From an uncultured Prevotella sp. (GTDB taxonomy: Bacteria > Bacteroidota > Bacteroidia > Bacteroidales > Bacteroidaceae): a stretch of DNA of 23,765 nucleotides. Positions 1 to 6,458 of the stretch are shown here, piece after piece. Both the position numbers and the translations under genes were made by a program. Positions within the stretch are counted from its first letter, which is position 1; every line of letters starts with the position of its first letter. The notes beneath the pieces were generated by a model. It did not search any database. It was not told where the DNA came from and saw only the letters and a list, made by a program, of their open reading frames with translations. The stretch covers positions 1 to 23,765 of the forward strand of contig CAAFRM010000262.1 of the NCBI GenBank assembly GCA_900765465.1, read 5' to 3'.

Positions 1-978
1 GCCTTCTACATCGGTGGCATGGACTGGGTGAAAGCTCTTTCGTTTAGCCCCATGGTGGTGGGCATCATCATTGGTATGCTCTATGCCAATAGTTTACGTA
101 ACAACCTGCCCGACACCTGGGTACCGGGCATCAAGTTTTGCAGTAAGCGAATCCTACGCACAGGCATCATCCTTTATGGTTTCAAGCTCACCTTCCAGGA
201 TGTGATGGCTGTTGGAGTCTCTGCCATCGTGATGGATGCCATCATCGTAAGCGGCACCATCGGCTTGGGAATCCTGGTGGGAAGGCTCCTGAAAATAGAC
301 CGCAGCATCGCATTGCTCACCGCTTGCGGAAGTGCCATCTGTGGAGCTGCAGCTGTATTGGGTGTGGATGGGGCCATTCGTCCGAAGCCTTACAAGACGG
401 CAGTAGCCGTAGCCACCGTAGTCATCTTTGGAACATTAACCATGTTCCTCTACCCTATTCTCTACAGAGCGGGCATCTTTGACCTATCACCGGATATGAT
501 GGGACTCTTTACGGGTTCCACTGTTCATGAAGTAGCCCATGTGGTAGGTGCAGCCAATGCCATGGGAGCCGAGGTGAGCAACAATGCCATCATTGTGAAG
601 ATGATAAGGGTGATGATGCTGGTACCGGTATTACTGGTGATTGCATGGACCGTTGCTAGGGATGTTGCCAAAAGAGACTGTTTGGAAAATACTGATACCA
701 ACAAGCCTAAAATCAGCATTCCATGGTTTGCCATTCTCTTCCTGGTAGTGATTGGATTCAATTCTCTTGGGTTGCTTCCGGAAAGCATAGTGGATTGGAT
801 TAACCAACTGGATACTTTCCTCCTGACCATGGCCATGGCAGCATTGGGAGCCGAGACAAGCTTTGACAAATTCAAGAAAGCTGGCATTAAGCCTTTCCTC
901 TTGGCTGCCATTCTTTATTGCTGGCTCATTGGAGGTGGATATTGTCTGGTGAAGTTTGCCATTCCATATTTACAATAA
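1..978 (+). CDS. YeiH-family putative sulfate exporter-like membrane protein (5' end cut off)
   Basis: The reading frame is open from the first base, so the gene starts upstream of the window; the ATG at position 19 is internal (Ala-Phe-Tyr-Ile-Gly-Gly precede it in frame). About 325 residues are visible. The sequence is a chain of hydrophobic segments with the family-typical stretches SFSPMVVGIIIGMLYANS near the visible start, GIILYGFKLTFQD, a CGSAICGAAAV segment near residue 110 and GSTVHEVAHVVGA near residue 175. These match the UPF0324/YeiH (COG2855) family of inner-membrane proteins, often labelled putative sulfate exporters although the substrate is poorly established. The protein ends Ile-Pro-Tyr-Leu-Gln with TAA at 976-978. 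The gene stands alone here: the next gene downstream has its own leader. Family assignment is solid; the transported substrate is unknown. Confidence 0.88.
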   Translation, partial: AFYIGGMDWVKALSFSPMVVGIIIGMLYANSLRNNLPDTWVPGIKFCSKRILRTGIILYGFKLTFQDVMAVGVSAIVMDAIIVSGTIGLGILVGRLLKIDRSIALLTACGSAICGAAAVLGVDGAIRPKPYKTAVAVATVVIFGTLTMFLYPILYRAGIFDLSPDMMGLFTGSTVHEVAHVVGAANAMGAEVSNNAIIVKMIRVMMLVPVLLVIAWTVARDVAKRDCLENTDTNKPKISIPWFAILFLVVIGFNSLGLLPESIVDWINQLDTFLLTMAMAALGAETSFDKFKKAGIKPFLLAAILYCWLIGGGYCLVKFAIPYLQ

Positions 979-1018
979 GGGCATCGCCCGGGGCTAAGAG
1001 CTTTTGGGCTTTCAGCCC
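979..1018. repeat. Small GC-rich hairpin pair after the YeiH-type gene
   Basis: Directly after the stop codon come GGGC-ATC-GCCC (979-989) and GGGCT-TTC-AGCCC (1006-1018), two short palindromes with three-base loops in an otherwise AT-rich spacer. The layout resembles extragenic palindrome families and could stabilise the 3' end of the upstream mRNA. A T-run lies about 20 nt further on (1039-1044), so it is not a classical intrinsic terminator. Confidence 0.45.
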
Positions 1019-1150
1019 GTTTCTGCCGTACAGTTAGATTTTTTGTAGTTTGTGGTCTTGATTTCTCGAAAACAAGGCTAATTTCAAACAATTCGAGGGA
1101 AATCACAGAAGTTTTTTATTATACTGGCTTATAATTCGGAAATTTTTATC

Positions 1151-1158
1151 TAAATTTG
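1151..1158 (+). promoter_or_regulatory. Probable -7 element for the SLBB export gene
   Basis: TAAATTTG fits the Bacteroidetes TAnnTTTG -7 motif and lies 58 nt before the start codon at 1217. No convincing TTTG -33 element is present 19-21 nt upstream (the sequence there is GGCTTA-like), so the assignment rests on one element. The rest of 1019-1216 is AT-rich with a 6-bp inverted repeat (CTCGAA 1065-1070 / TTCGAG 1092-1097). Confidence 0.45.
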
Positions 1159-1216
1159 CAACAAATTTCGTAAAAATGAGTTATTATATAATAAATAGCT
1201 AGTTATAGGATCATAA

Positions 1217-3856
1217 ATGAATAGGAAAATCATGAAGATGAAGATAAATAAAATGAGGAAACAGTTCATCCTCTTCCTTCTGCTTGTGACGGCAGCAGGT
1301 TCAGCCTTCGCACAGACTTCCACCATGACTGATGATCAGGTGATGAGTCTGGTAGTGAGAGAGCATGAAAAAGGGTCATCAAATGCTCAGATTGTTACCA
1401 AACTGATGCAGCAGGGTGTAGATATCTCTCAGAGTCGACGGGTAAGAGACAAGTATCAGCGCCAGTTGAAACAGGGCGGTGTAACTGGCACTTCTGCCCA
1501 ACTGCAAGGGAAGGAAACCTCTCGTCTTCGTACCAACAATGGTAAACCCCGTGAAGATTATGGTAAGGGAATCAGCGAAGAATCGAAGAACTACAGTAAC
1601 TATCGCATCACCGCACAGAAGGATGATCAATACAAGCATACTTTCGATGAGGATGACGAGGAGTATATGGATTTCCTGAACGAGATGGATGGTATCATCC
1701 CAGATACTGCGATGATGATTAAACGTCTCCTTGCTGAACGGGAAGCGAAAATCAAGAAGGTTTTCGGAAGAGACATCTTCAATAACAAAGAGTTGAGCTT
1801 CGAGCCAAATATGAATATAGCCACTCCACAGAACTATCGCTTAGGACCTGGAGATGCGGTTATCATTGACATCTATGGTGCATCCCAGAAAACCATAGAA
1901 AGCACCGTTTCTCCTGATGGCGAAGTTACCATCGAAGGATTTGGACCTGTATCGGTAGCTGGCTTGACCGTAGCTCAGGCAAATGCCCGACTTCGCAATA
2001 CGCTGGGTAGCAGATACCGTTCGAGCAAGATTAAACTCACTGTAGGACAAACTAAGACCATTATGGTCAATGTGATGGGCGAAGTGAAAACTCCAGGCAC
2101 CTATACCCTATCCGCCTTTGCCACCGTTTTCCACGCACTCTATATGGCTGGTGGCACCAACGACTTGGGTACATTGCGAAACATCAAGGTTTATCGCCAT
2201 AACAAACTGGTTACCGTGGTAGATATCTATGATTACATTCTCAATGGCAAACTGACCGGCAATGTACGTCTGGCAGATAATGATGTTATCGTTGTGGGAC
2301 CCTACGATTGTCTGGTTACGATTACCGGAAAGGTAAAGCGCCCGATGATTTATGAAATGAAGAAAAATGAGAGCGTGAACTCTCTTCTTAAATATTCTGG
2401 CGGATTCACAGGAGATGCTTACAAAAAATCAGTCCGCATCCATCGCAAGACTGGCAGAGACTATTCTGTATATAACGTAGAGGAATTCGATTTCTCCAGT
2501 TTCCATATCGACGATGGCGATTCTGTAAGCGTAGATTCCATTCTCCCCCGCTACAGCAACACCGTAGAAATCAAGGGAGCTGTCTTCCGGCCAGGTATGT
2601 ACAATTTAGGAGATCAGATCAACAGTGTCCGCACATTGGTAGAACACGCAGAAGGATTGACAGAGGATGCCTTTACGGCACGTGCCGTCATGCACCGAAT
2701 GAAATCGGACAGATCGCTGGAAGTAATAGCTGTAGATATTGCAGGCGTGATGAATGGTACTGTGGCTGACATTCCACTCAAGGAAAATGATGTCCTCTTT
2801 ATTCCGACAAGACAGGAAAAGATTTCAGAGAGAACTCTCACCATCCGCGGAGAAGTACAATATCCGGGAATCTATCAATATGCAGAAAATGAAACGATTG
2901 AGGATTTCGTGCTGCAGGCTGGTGGATTGACCGACAAGGCTTCAACGATTAATGTTCTGGTAAGCCGAAGGGTAAATGACGCCAAGGCAACAAGACCAGA
3001 CAGCATTATAGCCAAGACCTACACGCTCGCCCTGAAAGATGGTTTTGTGGTGGATGGCACTCCAGGATTCAAGCTGATGCCTTTCGATGAAGTGAGCATC
3101 CGCAAGAGCCCAGCCTATACGGAACAGCAGAACGTGATGATAGAAGGCGAAGTGATGTTTGGAGGCACCTATACCCTTGATCGCCGCAATGCCAGATTAA
3201 GCGATCTCTTCAAGAAGGCTGGAGGAAGCACAGAACAGGCATATATCAAGGGTGCCCGTCTGATGCGTAAGGCAAACGAAGCTGAAAAAGCACGCATGGA
3301 GGCAGTCCTGAAAATGCAGAGAGAACAACAGCAGAAAAATCTTCTGCAGTTGGCTGCAAGCAGTAATAATGCCAGTGCCATTACCCAGACTGCAAAAGAT
3401 GCGCAGAATGCTGATCTGTTGAAGTTCAGTGTTCCTGAAGAATATCCTGTAGGCATCGACTTAGCCGAAGCGCTCAAGCATCCGGGCAGTGATGCAGATA
3501 TGATTTTGCGAGAGGGTGATAGGCTGATTGTTCCACAATACAATGGAACCGTGAAAATCAATGGTTCTGTGATGTATGCTAATACGGTAGCCTATGAAAA
3601 GGGCAAGAGCATTGCCAGTTACATAGATGAAGCGGGTGGATTTGCATCTGATGCCAACAAGAGCAAGGCTTATATTATCTATATGAATGGCAAGGTAGCT
3701 AAGGTGGGGCATGGTGCCAAGGCGCAACCTGGTTGTGAGATTGTCGTTCCATCCAAGATGAAACGCAAGATGACTGTGGCAGAAACCATGAGTATGGGTA
3801 GCAGTCTTTCCAGCATCGCTGCCATGATTGCAACAATTGCCAATCTCAGCAAATAA
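1217..3856 (+). CDS. Wza-family polysaccharide export protein with six SLBB repeats
   Basis: 879 residues. A hydrophobic signal sequence (residues ~14-32, ending Ser-Ala-Phe-Ala before Gln33) indicates export; no lipobox Cys is present. The true start could be Met13 (position 1253), which gives a more compact signal peptide. Residues ~36-85 form a charged helical region. A Poly_export domain (~203-277, beginning YRLGPGDAVIIDIYG) is followed by SLBB-like repeats starting near 282, 366, 449, 540, 639 and 778; each opens with a form of 'xxIxGxVxxPGxYxL' and carries an AGG(x)T-type turn about 30 residues on (e.g. MAGGTND, YSGGFTG, QAGGLTD, KAGGSTE, EAGGFAS). A Gln/Ala-rich, probably coiled stretch (~686-735) separates repeats 5 and 6. 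The C-terminus (~858-876) is a short hydrophobic helix, the position where Wza-type pores cross the outer membrane. E. coli Wza is under 400 residues, so this is a long Bacteroidetes form. It is likely an outer-membrane/periplasmic channel for capsule or exopolysaccharide. No Wzc, Wzz or glycosyltransferase gene lies beside it. Confidence 0.88.
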   Translation: MNRKIMKMKINKMRKQFILFLLLVTAAGSAFAQTSTMTDDQVMSLVVREHEKGSSNAQIVTKLMQQGVDISQSRRVRDKYQRQLKQGGVTGTSAQLQGKETSRLRTNNGKPREDYGKGISEESKNYSNYRITAQKDDQYKHTFDEDDEEYMDFLNEMDGIIPDTAMMIKRLLAEREAKIKKVFGRDIFNNKELSFEPNMNIATPQNYRLGPGDAVIIDIYGASQKTIESTVSPDGEVTIEGFGPVSVAGLTVAQANARLRNTLGSRYRSSKIKLTVGQTKTIMVNVMGEVKTPGTYTLSAFATVFHALYMAGGTNDLGTLRNIKVYRHNKLVTVVDIYDYILNGKLTGNVRLADNDVIVVGPYDCLVTITGKVKRPMIYEMKKNESVNSLLKYSGGFTGDAYKKSVRIHRKTGRDYSVYNVEEFDFSSFHIDDGDSVSVDSILPRYSNTVEIKGAVFRPGMYNLGDQINSVRTLVEHAEGLTEDAFTARAVMHRMKSDRSLEVIAVDIAGVMNGTVADIPLKENDVLFIPTRQEKISERTLTIRGEVQYPGIYQYAENETIEDFVLQAGGLTDKASTINVLVSRRVNDAKATRPDSIIAKTYTLALKDGFVVDGTPGFKLMPFDEVSIRKSPAYTEQQNVMIEGEVMFGGTYTLDRRNARLSDLFKKAGGSTEQAYIKGARLMRKANEAEKARMEAVLKMQREQQQKNLLQLAASSNNASAITQTAKDAQNADLLKFSVPEEYPVGIDLAEALKHPGSDADMILREGDRLIVPQYNGTVKINGSVMYANTVAYEKGKSIASYIDEAGGFASDANKSKAYIIYMNGKVAKVGHGAKAQPGCEIVVPSKMKRKMTVAETMSMGSSLSSIAAMIATIANLSK

Positions 3857-3879
3857 TGATAATGAAAATCCAAAGAACA

Positions 3880-3917
3880 AAAAAAGCAGGTAACGGAAGA
3901 TCGTTACCTGCTTTTTT
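3880..3917. terminator. Bidirectional intrinsic terminator between convergent genes
   Basis: A perfect 16-bp inverted repeat (arms 3880-3895 and 3902-3917) encloses a 6-nt loop. The outer six pairs are A:T, so either strand reads a GC-rich stem (GCAGGTAACG / CGTTACCTGC) followed by a T-run. It lies 23 nt after the SLBB gene stop and about 40 nt after the minus-strand FAD gene stop, so it can end both transcripts. Confidence 0.93.
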
Positions 3918-3958
3918 CTTATACTTTTTCCTTGTCCTTTGATTATTATATGGATGTT

Positions 3959-5542
3959 TTACTGTTGCTTCAGATACTCTGCACACATTTCTGCACAGCG
4001 TTCGCCATCCACACCTGCAGAGACAATGCCACCAGCATATCCGGCACCTTCACCACAAGGAAAGAGACCCTGAATACGGACATGCATCAACGTTTCCCTA
4101 TCACGTACGATGCGGACCGGTGAAGAGGTGCGGGTTTCCATAGCAATCAATGTTGCCTCATTGGTGAGAAAACCATGCGCATTCTTTCCAAAAGTCTTAA
4201 AGCCTTCCTGCAGGCGCTTGGAAACAAAAGATGGCATCCAGAAATGAAGCGGACTGCTGATCAAACCAGGAGCATAACTGCTTTTTGGCAAATCATAGCT
4301 CAAACGGTTGTTCACAAAATCAGCCATACGCTGCGCTGGAGCTGTCTGCTTCATATTCGCCTGCTGCCAACACTGCTTCTCTACCCTTTCCTGGAAATGC
4401 ATCATAGCCAGAGGATCCTTCAATTCCTCTTCCGACTGTACAACATCTTCAGGATGTGTCTCTACCACCATACCGGAATTACTCCAGGCAGTACCACGGT
4501 TGCTAGGACTCATACCATTCACCACCAGCTGCTCCGGACCAGTAGCTGCAGGAATCACAAAACCGCCAGGGCACATACAGAAGCTATACACACCCCGTCC
4601 ATCTACCTGAGTTACAAAACTATACTCGGCTGCAGGAAGATACTTTCCTCTGCCATTCCTGTTGTGATACTGTATCTGGTCGATGAGCTGGGAAGGATGC
4701 TCCAATCGAACACCGACGGCAATACCCTTGGCTTCTATTTCAATCTTCGAAGAAGCCAGATAGCGATAGACATCCCGGGCACTATGACCTGTAGCAAGAA
4801 TCACCGGTCCACGATAATTCTCCTCTGCACCTGTTGCCAGGTTAACAGCTTCAACCCCAATCACACGGTCACCTTCCAGGATAAAACGAGTCATCTTGGT
4901 CTGAAAATGCACCTCACCGCCACTATTGATAATAGTATTGCGCATGTTCTCTATCACGCGAGGCAACTTATCTGTACCGATATGAGGATGGGCATCTGCA
5001 AGGATGTTCGTATTGGCACCATGCTGGCAGAAGACATTCAGAATCTTATCCACGCTACCACGCTTCTTGCTTCGGGTATAAAGCTTACCGTCACTATACG
5101 CTCCTGCACCACCTTCACCAAAACAATAGTTGCTCTCACTATCCACCTTCTGGGTCTTGGTGATGTTGGAAAGGTCCTTTTTACGCTCACGCACGTCCTT
5201 GCCGCGCTCCAGGACAACAGGGCGATATCCCAGCTCTATCAAACGTAAGGAAGCAAAGAGACCGCCGGGTCCCTCTCCTACCACAATGACTCTCGGACGC
5301 GAACTGACATCTGGATATTCCGTATGGACATACTGATCATCCTGAGGCATCTCATTGATATAGGCACGTACCTTCAGATTCACGAAAATGGTACGCTGGC
5401 GGGCATCAATACTGCGTTTCAATACACGCACCTTATTCAAGGTTCTTGCATCCAATCCTTTTTCTTTAGCCAGATAGCGCTTGATACCCTCTTCATTGGC
5501 TGCCTGCTCTGGCAGAATTCTAATCTGATATTCCTGAATCAT
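3959..5542 (-). CDS. FAD-dependent dehydrogenase of the COG2509 type
   Basis: 527 residues from Met at 5542. The frame is open 24 codons further upstream (to 5614), but that extension is encoded by an interspersed repeat (see 5551-5594), so the later start is preferred. An N-terminal region (~1-75) precedes a Rossmann dinucleotide-binding motif VIVVGEGPGGLFASLRL (GxGxxG at 89-94) with an Arg/Glu-ending second strand (VVLERGKD). NYCFGEGGAGAYSDGKLYTR (~138-157) and the C-terminal FPCGEGAGYAGGIVSAGVDG are hallmark FAD contacts of this family, as is the GIAVGVRLEHP segment. Members are annotated as uncharacterised NAD(P)/FAD-dependent oxidoreductases; the substrate is unknown. It is probably cytoplasmic: no signal peptide or membrane helix. 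It lies 74 nt downstream of the yfcE-like gene on the same strand and may be co-transcribed with it. Confidence 0.87.
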   Translation of the reverse strand: MIQEYQIRILPEQAANEEGIKRYLAKEKGLDARTLNKVRVLKRSIDARQRTIFVNLKVRAYINEMPQDDQYVHTEYPDVSSRPRVIVVGEGPGGLFASLRLIELGYRPVVLERGKDVRERKKDLSNITKTQKVDSESNYCFGEGGAGAYSDGKLYTRSKKRGSVDKILNVFCQHGANTNILADAHPHIGTDKLPRVIENMRNTIINSGGEVHFQTKMTRFILEGDRVIGVEAVNLATGAEENYRGPVILATGHSARDVYRYLASSKIEIEAKGIAVGVRLEHPSQLIDQIQYHNRNGRGKYLPAAEYSFVTQVDGRGVYSFCMCPGGFVIPAATGPEQLVVNGMSPSNRGTAWSNSGMVVETHPEDVVQSEEELKDPLAMMHFQERVEKQCWQQANMKQTAPAQRMADFVNNRLSYDLPKSSYAPGLISSPLHFWMPSFVSKRLQEGFKTFGKNAHGFLTNEATLIAMETRTSSPVRIVRDRETLMHVRIQGLFPCGEGAGYAGGIVSAGVDGERCAEMCAEYLKQQ

Positions 5543-5550
5543 AGTTTTAA

Positions 5551-5594
5551 TTTTGAACTTTGATATTTGAACTTTGAACTTTATGATTAGCTTT
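5551..5594 (-). repeat. Heptad-repeat intergenic element, copy A
   Basis: Read on the minus strand it is AAAGCTAATCATA followed by tandem 7-mers AAGTTCA, AAGTTCA, AATATCA, AAGTTCA (with A at two degenerate positions in unit 3). It ends 8 nt before the FAD gene start codon. A second copy at 10213-10256 differs at only three of 44 positions and sits in the same setting, between two co-directional genes and a few nt before a start codon. Confidence 0.85.
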
Positions 5595-5616
5595 ATGAAA
5601 GTGATGTGTGACAAGT

Positions 5617-6162
5617 TTATACTTCCATAGTTGCCAGCACTTCGAATGTATCTAATTGATACATGGTGAATTTACCATTCTCCAGTGTAGCAAACGTTGG
5701 CACCTTACCACCCTTAGGGAAGGTGATGCTACCCGTGTTGACAATGGCTTTTCCTTCGTCATTGTGAGACAGTTCCCAAAGATGCGAATGACCATAAATC
5801 ATTGCATCGTAAGGTCCCTTTGGCATATTATCCTTATTGTAAATATGTCCATGGGTCAAGAGATAGCGCTTACCGTCATCTACCAGCAGAGCATAGGTTT
5901 CCATCATAGGGAAATCAAGGAGCATCTGATCTACTTCTGCATCACAGTTGCCTCTGACAGCAACTATCTTGTCAGCCAGATCATTCAGTCGTTCCACAAT
6001 CCCTTTAGGATCAATACCTTCTGGGATTCTGTTACGCGGACCATAGTTGATGATGTCACCCATGATACACATCATATCACACTTTTCCTTCTCAAAGAAA
6101 TCGAGAACTTTTTCCAAGGCTGGCAAGCAGCCATGAATATCTGAGAATAATAAATACTTCAT
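5617..6162 (-). CDS. yfcE: YfcE-type metallophosphodiesterase
   Basis: 181 residues, the usual size of the MJ0936/YfcE family. The calcineurin-like metal-binding motifs are all present in order: D8-I-H10, G35-D36, G71-N72-C-D, H104-G-H106 and G124-H125-S126-H127. These proteins bind two divalent metals and hydrolyse phosphodiesters such as bis-pNPP in vitro; the cellular substrate is not known. The protein is cytoplasmic, without a signal peptide. Its start (ATG 6160-6162) is followed upstream by a strong promoter, and the FAD dehydrogenase follows downstream after 74 nt. It is divergent from thrA, with a 296-nt shared upstream region. Confidence 0.9.
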   Translation of the reverse strand: MKYLLFSDIHGCLPALEKVLDFFEKEKCDMMCIMGDIINYGPRNRIPEGIDPKGIVERLNDLADKIVAVRGNCDAEVDQMLLDFPMMETYALLVDDGKRYLLTHGHIYNKDNMPKGPYDAMIYGHSHLWELSHNDEGKAIVNTGSITFPKGGKVPTFATLENGKFTMYQLDTFEVLATMEV

Positions 6163-6203
6163 TGTGCTTATCTATATCTGTTTCTGTTTCAATTTAACAT
6201 CCG

Positions 6204-6235
6204 CAAAAGTACGCAAATTATCCGAAACCTCCAAA
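6204..6235 (-). promoter_or_regulatory. Bacteroidetes-type promoter for yfcE
   Basis: On the minus strand TTTG (6232-6235) is followed after exactly 20 nt by TACTTTTG (6204-6211), a full match to the Bacteroidetes -33/-7 consensus (TTTG ... TAnnTTTG). The predicted transcription start, about 7 nt beyond, gives a leader of roughly 35 nt to the ATG at 6162. Confidence 0.8.
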
Positions 6236-6354
6236 CTTTTCGAGAAGATTTAACGCTTTTATCATATATAATAATGTATAGAGAGTATTTTAAACTATAA
6301 AAAACTACAAAAGAATGAAAAACACCTACAAAATGCCACTTTTTCTTAGTTTTC

Positions 6355-6386
6355 TTTGGCAGTTTGCTATAAATTTAGTACTTTTG
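6355..6386 (+). promoter_or_regulatory. Bacteroidetes-type promoter for the threonine operon
   Basis: TTTG (6355-6358), a 20-nt spacer and TACTTTTG (6379-6386) match the Bacteroidetes consensus. The predicted start near 6393 leaves a leader of about 65 nt before thrA, which contains the hairpin at 6399-6427. The promoter faces away from the yfcE promoter, 120 nt to the left. Confidence 0.8.
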
Positions 6387-6398
6387 CCCACAAGTTCT

Positions 6399-6427
6399 GC
6401 TTCGGCCCCGGTCGTTTCGGGGGGAGC
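6399..6427 (+). promoter_or_regulatory. GC-rich leader hairpin upstream of thrA
   Basis: In the leader RNA GCUUC (6399-6403) and CCCCG (6406-6410), separated by a GG bulge, can pair with CGGGG (6418-6422) and GGAGC (6423-6427) around a 7-nt loop: ten pairs including one G-U. No U-run follows, so it is not a terminator. It ends 31 nt before the thrA ATG and could affect translation or mRNA stability. I do not recognise it as a named RNA family. Confidence 0.5.
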
Positions 6428-6458
6428 ATTACAATACCAACGCAAAATTCAATAACGT

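Noticed and set aside
4175..5248. Long plus-strand open frame (357 codons) opposite the FAD dehydrogenase gene.
   Set aside because: It is antisense to a gene with clear family motifs; its peptide is His/Thr/Leu-rich without domains, as expected from reverse reading.
5551..5594. Heptad repeats as a CRISPR or microsatellite.
   Set aside because: Units are 7 bp without spacers, only four per element, and the non-tandem head is conserved in both copies, so neither fits.
6315..6455. Threonine attenuator leader peptide upstream of thrA.
   Set aside because: The 46-codon frame is not enriched in Thr or Ile codons, contains the predicted promoter, and no terminator or antiterminator pair follows; kept only as an observation.
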